A stretch of DNA of 64,000 nt. Source: Gimesia fumaroli. GTDB lineage: Bacteria; Planctomycetota; Planctomycetia; Planctomycetales; Planctomycetaceae. Positions 17,253 through 26,259 of this stretch are shown one piece after another. The stretch covers positions 5,865,164 through 5,929,163 of the forward strand of contig NZ_CP037452.1 of assembly GCF_007754425.1 (NCBI RefSeq). Reading direction: 5' to 3'. A program made the position numbers and the translations under genes. The notes beneath the pieces were generated by a model that saw nothing but the letters and a program-made list of their open reading frames with translations, ran no database searches and had not been told where the DNA came from. The number at the start of each line of letters is the position of its first letter. Positions within the stretch are counted from its first letter, which is position 1.

Positions 17253-17493
17253 GGTGATATTCCTCTACAATTCTTCTCAAAAATAAGATGTACGTTGATG
17301 TGCCTGATTAATTATTATAGCAGATTTATGCCGCCAGCAGGGACTCACTACTTTCCAAAGCCCCGTCAAGAACTGAAATATCCAAAACTAATATTTTCTG
17401 CTTGCGATTCTATACAAAATACTACATGATTTTCATTAAGAAGTCTTCCTGTCAAATTCATCTCCTGTCTCATACATATTTAAGGGCTTCGCG

Positions 17494-19842
17494 ATGATCA
17501 AATTCGAGTGCGACACATGTTTGCAGGAATATAAAGTACGAGATGAACGAGCCGGCCAGGTTCTAAAATGCAAATCATGCGGTCATAAAATGCGGGTTCC
17601 TGCGGGTGAAGACGACTTGCTGGACGAAATGTATGATGACTTTGAAGCCCCCACACGTCCGACCCGAAAAAAGAAACCATCTGGTACGTCTAAAAAGAAG
17701 AACCCCGAGAAGAAGACAAACTCCCCTCTGAATATCATTGCAGGCGTGATCGCCTTTGGAGTTGCCTTATATTTTTCTTCCACGTTTGTCAGCGGTCTGT
17801 TTGGGAAAAAGGAAAAAGAGGAAGCAGCAGATCCACCGGCCATAGTCCAGAATGAAGCTGATAATTCCTCAATCGCGTCAGATACAAAGCCTGCCACCGC
17901 CACGAGTCCGCAGCAGGCCAGCACGGAAGCTAATTCATTCGGACCACCTCCCCTTACCCCGCAGGAACGAAATGCAGAGCTCACCAGACTCAGAAAACAA
18001 ATGAAGGTTTATTCTGAAGCAATCAAGACAGCGACGCCGGAAGGCCGAAAAGACTTGCTCGCGAAAATGGAAACCACTCTGGCCCGCGTCAAAGAGTTAA
18101 CGGGAAAGAGTGAGACAAAGACAGCTCAGAGCGGAAACCCCGGCACTCCCGCCAAGCCGGCACCGACAGTCGCTCCCCCAAAATGGACGTCTCTGGTTGA
18201 CCCACCGCTCGTTGTTGCCGACTGGCCTGAATCGTCGAAGCTGTCGATTGACTTGCGAAATATTGACTCAAAGAAACTCATCCCGAACTCGTTCAGTCCC
18301 TTCATCGGCCTTCGCGACCGAGGACGTGAAGTCTATCAAATTGATGTCTGGAACCTGGCAACCGAAAAGAAAACCGGACAGATTGCCGTGAAAATCGAAT
18401 CAAACTGGAGGGTCTCCCCCCCCATTATCAATTTGAGTACGGATGGAAAATATCTATTGCTGGCATTCGTCACCAAAGACACTAAAACGCCCAAACTGGC
18501 CAGCTGGGATGTCGCAACGGGACAAAAACTGGCAGAATGGGAAGCCGCTCCCGCTGACTCGCATCTCTCCAAATTTGAAATCTGCGGATCAACATTTGCC
18601 TTCGCGAAACTACGTTCCAAAACCGGTAATAAAATACAGACTCTATTAAAAGTCTGGGATCTGACATCCGGAAAACTGATCAGTGAAAAAGAGGTCCAGG
18701 CAACTGATTTTTCAGAACAGCATTACAAAATCAGTCCTGGAGGTAAGTATGTATTTACTTATAATTTAAGGAATCAGATTGCGGTATACGACCTGCAAAC
18801 ACTCGAGCAAGTTCAAACGATTGTCGTACCAGATCTTTTGAAAGCAACCGGTTCGGAATTTGGTAGAGACTCGTATTACATTTACAATGGGATGAATTTT
18901 TCTGTCGATGGTAAAGAACTGGGGCTGTTACTCTCGAGCTCCGATGGCACATCCGTCTGGACCATGGATCTGGCCAGCGGGAAAACGACAAACGGTTATC
19001 ATATCACCGGTGCTCTGCGAGATGCGTTGAGTGATCCCAGCTATAGCGGAGATCATCTGGTCTGGTTTCCCAAAGGGGAAGGCTGGTTACTCTATGGTGC
19101 CTGGTTTGTCGACCGCCAGCGAAAACAGGTACTTTGGACACTGAAACCTGTGCCCCGTGTGATCGTTCGAAATGAAGTTTATGTGACCCCCAACTATCTG
19201 CTGGCGGAAACAGCAACTGCCTTAAGAGATGAAAAAGGGCGTCCACTGTTAAACCGAAAACCCAAACTGGTACCGGTCCGGATTCCAGAACAGAAACTCT
19301 CTGATAGTCTGGCTGCCTATAGCAGTCAGGGAGACGCGATTTTATCAGCCGGTCAGGAAATCAGTATCGATGTCAATATCGGAAATCTGAAATTCGGTAA
19401 TAACGATGAAGTGAAAACGGTCCTGACGGAAGTACTGCAGCAACGTCTGGAATCCGATGGATTCAAAGTCACTGCGGACCAACCGCTGGTACTCAAGATC
19501 GAATATCAGGAACAAGATGGCAATAAACTGAAAATGACCCAACGCGGAAGGCCGACACCCGGGAATCCCCTCGGCCGGGTCGACACCGGACAGACTTTGC
19601 AATCGACGGCAGCCGCCTTTAAACTCTCATGGTTTGAGAAAACCTCGAAAAGGACCCTCTGGTCCAAAGAGGCATATGTTAATCCCCGCTTTCTGATCCT
19701 GCGGGATGCCACTGCGGAAGAAGCACGCAAAAAAATGTTTGAAGGATTACAAAACCGACTGATGGCAGAGTCGATTCCCTATTTCATTCCGAAAGACAAA
19801 AAGCTTTCCCTGCTTCCTTTGGAAATCAAACTGCCGGAATAA
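17494..19842 (+). CDS. Zinc-ribbon, single-TM, propeller-containing protein
   Basis: The first about 36 residues form a zinc ribbon (FECDTCLQEYKVRDE...LKCKSCGHKMRVP, two CxxC pairs). A Lys-rich linker and one membrane segment follow (about 78-103, LNIIAGVIAFGVALYFSSTFVSGLF), then a Ser/Pro/Thr-rich spacer. From about residue 230 to 560 there is a WD40/PQQ-like propeller (VYQIDVWNLATEKKTGQIAV..., LASWDVATGQKLAEW, LKVWDLTSGKLISEKEV). The C-terminal about 150 residues are not recognised. The zinc ribbon is therefore cytoplasmic and the propeller outside. This architecture is frequent in planctomycetes; function unknown. No partner gene adjoins it. Confidence 0.8.
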   Translation: MIKFECDTCLQEYKVRDERAGQVLKCKSCGHKMRVPAGEDDLLDEMYDDFEAPTRPTRKKKPSGTSKKKNPEKKTNSPLNIIAGVIAFGVALYFSSTFVSGLFGKKEKEEAADPPAIVQNEADNSSIASDTKPATATSPQQASTEANSFGPPPLTPQERNAELTRLRKQMKVYSEAIKTATPEGRKDLLAKMETTLARVKELTGKSETKTAQSGNPGTPAKPAPTVAPPKWTSLVDPPLVVADWPESSKLSIDLRNIDSKKLIPNSFSPFIGLRDRGREVYQIDVWNLATEKKTGQIAVKIESNWRVSPPIINLSTDGKYLLLAFVTKDTKTPKLASWDVATGQKLAEWEAAPADSHLSKFEICGSTFAFAKLRSKTGNKIQTLLKVWDLTSGKLISEKEVQATDFSEQHYKISPGGKYVFTYNLRNQIAVYDLQTLEQVQTIVVPDLLKATGSEFGRDSYYIYNGMNFSVDGKELGLLLSSSDGTSVWTMDLASGKTTNGYHITGALRDALSDPSYSGDHLVWFPKGEGWLLYGAWFVDRQRKQVLWTLKPVPRVIVRNEVYVTPNYLLAETATALRDEKGRPLLNRKPKLVPVRIPEQKLSDSLAAYSSQGDAILSAGQEISIDVNIGNLKFGNNDEVKTVLTEVLQQRLESDGFKVTADQPLVLKIEYQEQDGNKLKMTQRGRPTPGNPLGRVDTGQTLQSTAAAFKLSWFEKTSKRTLWSKEAYVNPRFLILRDATAEEARKKMFEGLQNRLMAESIPYFIPKDKKLSLLPLEIKLPE

Positions 19843-20017
19843 CTCGTGTGAGACACTGATCTCAATCCAGAAACGAGCGTCACCCTTGATTCTCAATACC
19901 ACATGAGAACCCGGATTGATTTCCTCTGAGTAAATCTCTTACAATAAAGGATATCGACATCCTATTGTCGGTGTCGTGAAGAGGTTCTTCTACTAAATAG
20001 ACATTAAGGACACACTC

Positions 20018-20482
20018 ATGCGTAAAACGATCTGCTTGTTGATTTGCGGTGCTCTACTTTTAGGATTCTGGGGTGGGACTGAAGAGTCGCAATTTGCTCA
20101 CGCCGTCGATTCCGATAAATGTGAAAGTAAGTCAAAAGAAAATGAAGATGACGGTAACGGTGAGAAAAAGCTAAGCAAATTCATGCGAGAAAAGCTGACC
20201 AACTCACAACTCGTTCTGGAAGGGCTCATGGTCGAAGACTATGACATGATGCAGAAGGGTGCCAAAAAAATGATCGAAATGAGTAACGCCACCGAATGGC
20301 AGGTGATCGAAGGCCCCATTTTTGCACGACAAAGCGAAGAGTTTCGTTCCGCCGCAAAACAGGTCATTAAGTTCGCCAAAGAAAAGAATATCGATGGTGC
20401 CTCACTCAGTTACCTGCACCTGACGATGACCTGCATTGCTTGTCACAAAAAGGTCAATAAAGTCCTGATTTCCCAGCGCTAA
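20018..20482 (+). CDS. Cytochrome c'-like periplasmic haem protein
   Basis: The 154-residue product has a signal peptide (about 1-30) and a single haem c site, Cys139-IACH143, close to the C-terminus. The rest is helical. A single CxxCH at the end of a small four-helix protein is the cytochrome c' arrangement, where the fifth haem ligand is this His and the sixth position is open to NO or CO. The charged linker after the signal (SKENEDDGNGEKK) is unusual. A strong terminator follows 25 bases after the stop. Class II cytochrome c (c'/c556-like) is the best call; the physiological role is unknown. Confidence 0.78.
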   Translation: MRKTICLLICGALLLGFWGGTEESQFAHAVDSDKCESKSKENEDDGNGEKKLSKFMREKLTNSQLVLEGLMVEDYDMMQKGAKKMIEMSNATEWQVIEGPIFARQSEEFRSAAKQVIKFAKEKNIDGASLSYLHLTMTCIACHKKVNKVLISQR

Positions 20483-20506
20483 ACAGCACTCACGATGCTC
20501 CCTCAA

Positions 20507-20547
20507 AAAACAGGGGAATGCGAAACCGACTCGCATTCCCCTGTTTT
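20507..20547. terminator. Bidirectional intrinsic terminator between convergent genes
   Basis: The perfect 17-base arms AAAACAGGGGAATGCGA (20507-20523) and its complement (20531-20547) enclose a seven-base loop. A/T runs on both sides allow termination of the cytochrome gene from the left and of the metallophosphoesterase gene from the right. Confidence 0.93.
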
Positions 20548-20570
20548 AAATAATCAACTCATTGACCGCT

Positions 20571-22184
20571 TTATTTTTCGGTCACTTCTGTAGCAGCGGT
20601 TTCTTTAGCAGGCAGAACCCGAATCACGCGACCACTTTGCAGCTTGTCGCCATCCATTTCCACCGTACGAATTCGCAGCAGATGTGTACCCGGTTTCAAT
20701 CCCTTCGGCAATTTCGCATGCCAGAGATGGGTTGACTTTTTGGGCTTCGGCAAATTGCGATACGTTTTCTCTTTCACGCCGTTCTCTGACTCAGATAGTT
20801 TTTTGAAGCTGGGATCAATGCCTTCATGATGCTGCATTGGAACCCAGCTTCCCGATTTCCCAATCATCATTTCCACTTTGGATCGTTCTGATCCGTTGAA
20901 AATGTTGACCAGTACATCAGTCTCGGCCAACTGATCTGTGGTGACTTCTTCGGGAGCCATGATATTCATCTGGTATTTCGCAGACCGTCCCGCGGCGCGA
21001 AAATCCAGATTGTATTCTTTCCCATCAAAGGTAATGATCGAATAACCGTTGGGGGCGCCGTCGGCCATCACGGTGTGGGGAATGCCTCGCTCATCCGGAG
21101 CTCCCGACCACCAGCTGCCGCTGACAGTGACGTTAATGACATGATGGTGTGGCTTCGGTCCACGCCAGCCATCGGCCTTCGTAATAAAACGGTGCTCATG
21201 ATGATGCGTGTGCCCGGAAATTGACATGCAGAAGGGACGTTTTTCAATCAACCGATACAGTTCCTGACGATCTTCAACATCCACCAATGGAATATGCATC
21301 ATCAACACGACAAGTTGGTCTTCAGGAATCTGCTTCAGGTCGTTCTTGATAAACGCCATCTGCTCTTTGCCCAGCCCGCCTTGATATTTGCCCTTCTTTT
21401 TCCCTTCGGGAACAATCCAGTCAATATCATCCAGTGCGATAAAGTGCACAGTACCGTAATCGAAGGAATAATAGGAAGCACCAAAAGCACGTTCAAATGT
21501 TTCATCGCTCAATTTATCATTGGGCGCGTCATAGTTAATGTCATGATTGCCGATGACGTTGTACCAGGGTATCCCCAACAGCGCGATCCCGCGTGCCTGC
21601 GATTCGAACAGGGATAGATCATCAAACAGAATATCACCCAGAGTCACACCGAAGGAAGCATCGGTACCAACCAGTTCTTCGATTACGTCATGTGCGATAA
21701 AATCGATTTCCTTCTGGTCGCGTGGCTGTGGATCGCCAAAGAAGATCGCCCGAAACTGGCTGGGCTCTTTCTGAGGATACAACGGAAAATCGACCGAAGC
21801 GGGTAGAGGCCCGGTTGGCTTGACGCCGGCGTATTTTGTTTTTGGCGAACCGTTGGGCTTATGAATGTAGTAGAACTCTGGTGTCAGATTCTTACTCAGC
21901 GGCGTACGCCATCCCTGGGGTTTAATCACAAACAGAATCGTATCGTCCGTCACCGGCAGTTGGTACTGGCCTTTTTCATCGGTACTGACAATCTCAACGC
22001 CATTCGAAACACGGACCCCCGGCAAAACTTTTTCGCCGGCGTCTCGCTTGCGATTGTTATTGGCATCGTGAAATACATAACCGGTGGCGGTCTGCTCTGC
22101 TTTCGCTTCTGCCTGCCCGTTTTCCTGACACGAAACAATCAACAGTAAAGTTAGACCGTATTTCACAAATGATAATCGACTCAT
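20571..22184 (-). CDS. Calcineurin-like metallophosphoesterase lipoprotein
   Basis: The 537-residue product begins with a lipoprotein signal (LLLIVSC, Cys19 as lipid site). Residues about 30-120 form a beta-sandwich-like N-terminal domain (GYVFHDANNNRKRDAGEKVLPGVRVSNG, the SdrD/carboxypeptidase-regulatory pattern) also found in the calcineurin-like family with N- and C-terminal accessory domains. The catalytic core has GDPQ, GDILFDDL, GNHDINYD, MMHIPL and GHTHHHEH, so the dinuclear metal site is complete, with Gln replacing the usual His in the first motif. A C-terminal domain of about 130 residues follows. It would hydrolyse a phosphoester outside the cytoplasm; substrate unknown. Confidence 0.87.
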   Translation of the reverse strand: MSRLSFVKYGLTLLLIVSCQENGQAEAKAEQTATGYVFHDANNNRKRDAGEKVLPGVRVSNGVEIVSTDEKGQYQLPVTDDTILFVIKPQGWRTPLSKNLTPEFYYIHKPNGSPKTKYAGVKPTGPLPASVDFPLYPQKEPSQFRAIFFGDPQPRDQKEIDFIAHDVIEELVGTDASFGVTLGDILFDDLSLFESQARGIALLGIPWYNVIGNHDINYDAPNDKLSDETFERAFGASYYSFDYGTVHFIALDDIDWIVPEGKKKGKYQGGLGKEQMAFIKNDLKQIPEDQLVVLMMHIPLVDVEDRQELYRLIEKRPFCMSISGHTHHHEHRFITKADGWRGPKPHHHVINVTVSGSWWSGAPDERGIPHTVMADGAPNGYSIITFDGKEYNLDFRAAGRSAKYQMNIMAPEEVTTDQLAETDVLVNIFNGSERSKVEMMIGKSGSWVPMQHHEGIDPSFKKLSESENGVKEKTYRNLPKPKKSTHLWHAKLPKGLKPGTHLLRIRTVEMDGDKLQSGRVIRVLPAKETAATEVTEK

Positions 22185-22330
22185 TTATTTTCCCTCTGTT
22201 GGTAAACCGAATAAATTGTTTCTCTTTATATTACGTTCCACACAGCCATTACAAAACCCATAGATTAAGTTTTATATGAAGTTGCCGCCAACACTGTACA
22301 ATCGGCGAGCGGGCATCAATGCTGATCATC

Positions 22331-22383
22331 ATTTGTCAAAAACAGGACAACCGGAGAATGAGTGGAAGTGCATTCTCCGGTTG
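22331..22383 (-). terminator. Intrinsic terminator of DUF1559 gene
   Basis: CAACCGGAGAATG (22348-22360) and its complement (22371-22383) form a 13-pair stem with a ten-base loop. Read leftwards it is followed by TGTTTTTTG. It lies 37 bases after the stop of the 22420-23412 gene. Confidence 0.85.
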
Positions 22384-22419
22384 CATCAAGTGAGATCATC
22401 AACTTCTGATTTCGTCGTG

Positions 22420-23412
22420 TTAGAAGTTATCGATCACCTCACGCCCGGCTCGTGTTCCTAAAGCCTGCCAGATCGTCTGGCTGATATTTTCGGAAATGAA
22501 CCGACAGGAACCATCGGCAAGACAGACCTGCACACCACCAGTATGAAAACTACGCAGAGTGGCAATCTGAGTTCCATCGTTGGCTTCGGTACAAGGCATT
22601 TCCGTGGTATTGCTGCACTTTGACAGGATATCGGGAGTGACACTGTTTGGGTTACGCCCTGTACTGAATGCCGAACCCCCCATTCCCGAATAGACCCAGG
22701 CACCGCGTGCATCAGAAGTCACATCATTGATGTATTGGAGTTCGCCAACCAGCAGTGTATTACTGCTTCCATCTTTAATATCCCGAATTGCGACTGAGGA
22801 ATTGATCGTAAAGACACCTGCAGTCTGACCGTTATAGGATGCAGTCAAATCACCAGAACCATAATTTGCCGCATAGTTTCCACGAGACATATGCTCGATC
22901 GATCTGAAGGCGACATTGCTGCGACGATCCCACGGATGACTGGGACAACGATAAGCAGCAGGAGAGAAATGACCAAAGATATTGTTCATATAGTCCAGCG
23001 GATCTCGTCCGCTCAGAACAGGTGCCGCTTTTTCCCACAGAGGGCTTTGTTCCATCTGAGGTAAAATGTAAAGCAACCAGTTGCCTCCCAGGCTTTCCCC
23101 GTTACCGCATTCCTGGAGTCCCGTGAGGTTTGTGGGAGGATTCCCGCCACAAGGACCAATCACACCACCTGGAGGAAACACGCCATGCGTATCATGATAA
23201 TTTTGAAGTGCCAGGCCCAGCTGTTTCAGATTATTGCGACAGCTACTGCGGCGGGCTGCTTCACGCGCCTGTTGTACAGCGGGTAATAATAAAGCAATCA
23301 GAATGGCAATGATGGCAATCACGACTAAAAGTTCAATCAGCGTAAATCCGCGACGGTTTTTTACAGCCCGTTTCGATGCAGAAGAAGTCAGCAATGAAAA
23401 TGGGGTCAGCAT
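22420..23412 (-). CDS. DUF1559 pilin-like protein (copy 1)
   Basis: The 330-residue product has a basic leader followed by the prepilin cleavage and helix pattern [20 protein letters not shown] at about 22-41, cleaved presumably before Phe. The family body follows: [45 protein letters not shown], and the C-terminal H-x9-DG element [13 protein letters not shown] with [11 protein letters not shown]1559 proteins are highly expanded in planctomycetes; their role (pseudopilin or surface structure) is unproven. It is a close copy of the 23773-24777 gene, and the two are separated by a tiny lipoprotein gene; all three are on one strand. Confidence 0.93.
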   Translation of the reverse strand: MLTPFSLLTSSASKRAVKNRRGFTLIELLVVIAIIAILIALLLPAVQQAREAARRSSCRNNLKQLGLALQNYHDTHGVFPPGGVIGPCGGNPPTNLTGLQECGNGESLGGNWLLYILPQMEQSPLWEKAAPVLSGRDPLDYMNNIFGHFSPAAYRCPSHPWDRRSNVAFRSIEHMSRGNYAANYGSGDLTASYNGQTAGVFTINSSVAIRDIKDGSSNTLLVGELQYINDVTSDARGAWVYSGMGGSAFSTGRNPNSVTPDILSKCSNTTEMPCTEANDGTQIATLRSFHTGGVQVCLADGSCRFISENISQTIWQALGTRAGREVIDNF

Positions 23413-23534
23413 TATCGTCTCCTTAAAGTAAAATAGAAAAATAATTAGTACACAGCATTTCTTTTTCTCAATTCAGCTTGAATTACCCTGCCCCGAGTGG
23501 AACAGGCAATTGGAATCTCATGAGAGAGTTAATC

Positions 23535-23663
23535 TTAGGGATCGGTATATTCCGGGGTTGGCGTGGAATCTCCGGGCACACCCTCTTCCGAATCACCGGA
23601 GCAACCGGGCAGCGCCAACGTCAGACAGAACAGACAGATCATGAGCAACAAAGAATGTTTCAT
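23535..23663 (-). CDS. 42-residue lipoprotein between two DUF1559 genes
   Basis: A short frame starting at ATG 23663 encodes a classic lipoprotein signal: MKHSLLLMICLFCLTLALPG followed by the lipobox Cys (LPGC, Cys21). The mature part has only about 22 residues, acidic and rich in Pro, Thr and Gly. It lies between two DUF1559 genes in the same direction. Small lipoproteins beside DUF1559 genes are a recurring planctomycete arrangement by my recollection, so co-function with the pilin-like proteins is a reasonable inference. Too short for routine gene calling. Confidence 0.75.
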   Translation of the reverse strand: MKHSLLLMICLFCLTLALPGCSGDSEEGVPGDSTPTPEYTDP

Positions 23664-23700
23664 TGAGCATTTCTCCAAACAGTTAGAAAAAAGAGAAGTA

Positions 23701-23732
23701 CCGGAAAACGAATCCGTAAATCCGTTTTCCGG
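23701..23732 (-). terminator. Hairpin after DUF1559 copy 2, terminator or attenuator
   Basis: CCGGAAAACG (23701-23710) and CGTTTTCCGG (23723-23732) pair perfectly. Read leftwards the stem is followed after about 11 bases by CTTTTTTC. It lies between the stop of the 23773-24777 gene and the start of the small lipoprotein gene, so it could partly terminate transcription and lower expression of the downstream genes. Confidence 0.6.
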
Positions 23733-23772
23733 TTAAATAGAAAAAATAACCGATCAGCAGGTTTTTGATGGA

Positions 23773-24777
23773 TTAGAAGTTATCGATGACTTCTCGTCCG
23801 GCTCGCGTTCCCAAAGCTTGCCAGATTGTCTGGCTGATGTTCTCGGAAATGAATCGAGCGGAACCATCGACAAGACAGACTTGCACACCACCGGTATGGA
23901 AACTTCTCAGTGCGGCAATTTGAGTTCCATCATTTCCTGACGAACAAGGCATTTCGGTGGTGTTACTGCAACTGGCCAGAATATCGGCAATCGTACTGTT
24001 GGGATTTCGCCCTGCACTGAAAGCTGACCCCCCCATTCCCGAATAGACCCAGGCACCGCGTGCATCAGAAGTTACATCATTGATGTAATTGACTTCACCG
24101 ATCAACAAGGTATTCGTAGTACCATCTTTGATATCCCGGATACTGGTCGCTGAATTCAGGGTAAAAACGCCTGCAGTCTGCCCATTATAGGAAGCAGTCA
24201 AATCTCCCGAGCCATAGTTTCCCGCATAGTTCCCGCGAGACATATGCTCCAAAGCACGGAAGGCAACATTGCTGCGGCGATCCCAGGGATGACTGGGACA
24301 ACGATACACAGCGGGGGAGAAGTGTCCAAAAACATTATTCATGCTATCCAATGGATTATTGGTATTTAAAATCGGTGCTGCTTTTTCCCACAGGGGACTT
24401 TGTTCCATCTGCGGCAGAATAAAAAGCAACCAGTTGCCTCCCAGACTCTGTCCACTGCATTCCTGAATGCCGGAAATATTAGTCGGAGGGTTCCCGGCAC
24501 AAGTTCCAATCACTCCTCCGGGAGGAAACACGCCATGGGTATCATGGTAGTTTTGCAATCCCAGTCCCAATTGCTTGAGATTATTTTTACAGCTGCTGCG
24601 GCGGGCTGCTTCGCGCGCCTGTTGTACGGCTGGTAACAGTAAAGCAATCAGAATCGCGATGATGGCAATCACCACCAGCAATTCAATCAGAGTAAATCCA
24701 CGAGGACGACGAACGGATTTGTCAACACGCGCACCAGTAGCGCGCGAAAAAGAAAGAAGCATCAACAGACTCCTCAA
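23773..24777 (-). CDS. DUF1559 pilin-like protein (copy 2)
   Basis: The 334-residue product has the leader [20 protein letters not shown] at about 27-46, then [28 protein letters not shown], the FPPGG turn, [16 protein letters not shown] and the C-terminal [22 protein letters not shown]. It is nearly the same as copy 1 over most of its length, differing mainly in the N-terminal 20 residues and in the loop around residues 85-135, so it is a tandem duplicate. The likely role is a membrane-anchored pseudopilin-type surface protein, as for its copy. It is the first gene of the three-gene group. Confidence 0.93.
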   Translation of the reverse strand: MRSLLMLLSFSRATGARVDKSVRRPRGFTLIELLVVIAIIAILIALLLPAVQQAREAARRSSCKNNLKQLGLGLQNYHDTHGVFPPGGVIGTCAGNPPTNISGIQECSGQSLGGNWLLFILPQMEQSPLWEKAAPILNTNNPLDSMNNVFGHFSPAVYRCPSHPWDRRSNVAFRALEHMSRGNYAGNYGSGDLTASYNGQTAGVFTLNSATSIRDIKDGTTNTLLIGEVNYINDVTSDARGAWVYSGMGGSAFSAGRNPNSTIADILASCSNTTEMPCSSGNDGTQIAALRSFHTGGVQVCLVDGSARFISENISQTIWQALGTRAGREVIDNF

Positions 24778-25389
24778 AAGGAAAAAATAAGAATTAATTG
24801 TTTTCGCATTTCAAGGCATTTGATGCCGGTGTCGGTCTTGTCTGACCAATTGTCGGAAGGAAGATTGATTCGCTCTCCGAAGTTGGGCAGATAGTACATT
24901 CAAATTGTGAAGATTACATGACCGAAAAATGAATACTTGCTTGAATCCAAAACGAAGCGTGGACAATGGTCGCTTCACTCTCCGCCAGTCTGCCATTCGG
25001 CCTCGTATCAAATTTCAGAACAATCTCAATATCGGATTATTAATCATTTTTCATGTAACGATGAATGAGTTGACAGCAGGCAACACCTGAACAGAATCAT
25101 TACTCACCGGATCGAACTCCTTATGGATCAACCATAGACGCTCTCACGAATATTGTGTTTAAACCTAGGCCCCTCTCATGTATCTCCTCGAAATCTGGCA
25201 AGCGGTTCTGTTTGGTCTACTCCTTGGGGAACTCTGCCTCTGGGGAAGTCTCTCACCTTTTGAGGAAACGCACGTCATGGATTGACGAAAGTGAACGGTT
25301 CACTCATAGTAAAAGTGAAGCTTACCGCTCTGTCTTCCCTGGACAGCGCCTAATGACAGCCAGACTTTTTCGCGCAGGAGCCGACCACC
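24778..25389. other. Gene-free stretch between divergent genes
   Basis: About 610 bases separate the DUF1559 group (leftwards) from the endonuclease-family gene (rightwards). A 114-codon frame at 25155-25499 has no family features and runs into the next gene in another frame, so I do not call it. No clear dyad, RNA or repeat was seen; promoters for both directions must lie here. Confidence 0.5.
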
Positions 25390-26202
25390 ATGCAGAAATG
25401 TTGTCTAATTACACTGAGTGCCCTCTGTCTTCTCTGCCTGTTCTCTCATCAAGTAGAGAGTGCCGAAAACACGGATACACTGCGCATCTTGTGCTATAAC
25501 ATCCACTACGGTCAGGGCACCGATGGCAAATATGATGTCGCCCGCCTGGCCAAAGTGATTGAGCGCATGCATCCGGATCTGGTTGCATTGCAGGAAGTCG
25601 ATGTCGGCGTCAAACGATCGGGCCGAGTACACGAAGCGCAGCGACTTTCAGAGCTGACCGGTATGGAAGTCCGCTTTGGCCCGACACAGCATTATGAAGG
25701 GGGATTGTTTGGCAACGCGGTTCTGACACGGTTACCCATTCTGGATGTGATGATTCAACCACTGCCTTATACCGAAAGCACACCGAAGCTGGTCACTTAC
25801 CCACGCGGTGCGATTGTTGTCACAGTCCGTGGTCCCGGCGACAAGCCGTTGCGTTTTATCAGCACACACTTTCAACATAACCTGCCTGAAGATCGAGTGG
25901 CAGAAGCCAAAGCCATTAATAAACACTTCGCCGTCGATGATGGCGTCCCCACAATTCTCGCCGGCGACATGAATGCGAAGCCAGACGCCGAGCCGATAAC
26001 GATTTTACTCAAACAATGGACCAACGCCATCGATGACGACGCCACACCGACGGCACCCTCCACTAAACCAAGATCTCGCATTGATTATATTTTCTACCGG
26101 CCCGCAACACGATTCGAAATGGTGGAATCGAAAGTCATCGCCGAACCATTGGCGTCTGATCATCGCCCCGTTTTTGCGATCCTGAAATTGAAACAGAAGT
26201 AA
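25390..26202 (+). CDS. Secreted endonuclease/exonuclease/phosphatase-family hydrolase
   Basis: The 270-residue product has a signal peptide (about 1-24) and all core motifs of the EEP fold: YNIHYGQG (metal-site Asn), LVALQEVD (catalytic Glu), ISTHFQHN (His), ILAGDMNAKPD (Asp/Asn) and ASDHRPVFAIL (Asp-His pair). Members of this group cleave phosphodiesters in nucleic acids, lipids or small molecules. Being exported and lacking accessory domains, it could act on extracellular DNA or on phospholipid head groups; the sequence does not decide. It is followed after 57 bases by the PVC-type haem protein gene. Confidence 0.88.
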   Translation: MQKCCLITLSALCLLCLFSHQVESAENTDTLRILCYNIHYGQGTDGKYDVARLAKVIERMHPDLVALQEVDVGVKRSGRVHEAQRLSELTGMEVRFGPTQHYEGGLFGNAVLTRLPILDVMIQPLPYTESTPKLVTYPRGAIVVTVRGPGDKPLRFISTHFQHNLPEDRVAEAKAINKHFAVDDGVPTILAGDMNAKPDAEPITILLKQWTNAIDDDATPTAPSTKPRSRIDYIFYRPATRFEMVESKVIAEPLASDHRPVFAILKLKQK

Positions 26203-26259
26203 TAACAAACGCAACCTAGAACCCTGACTTCACTCGATTAAACATCGGAACCTACTGAG

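Noticed and set aside
25155-25499. 114-codon plus-strand frame before the endonuclease-family gene
   Set aside because: The product is Ser/Arg-rich without motifs and overlaps the signal peptide of the real gene.
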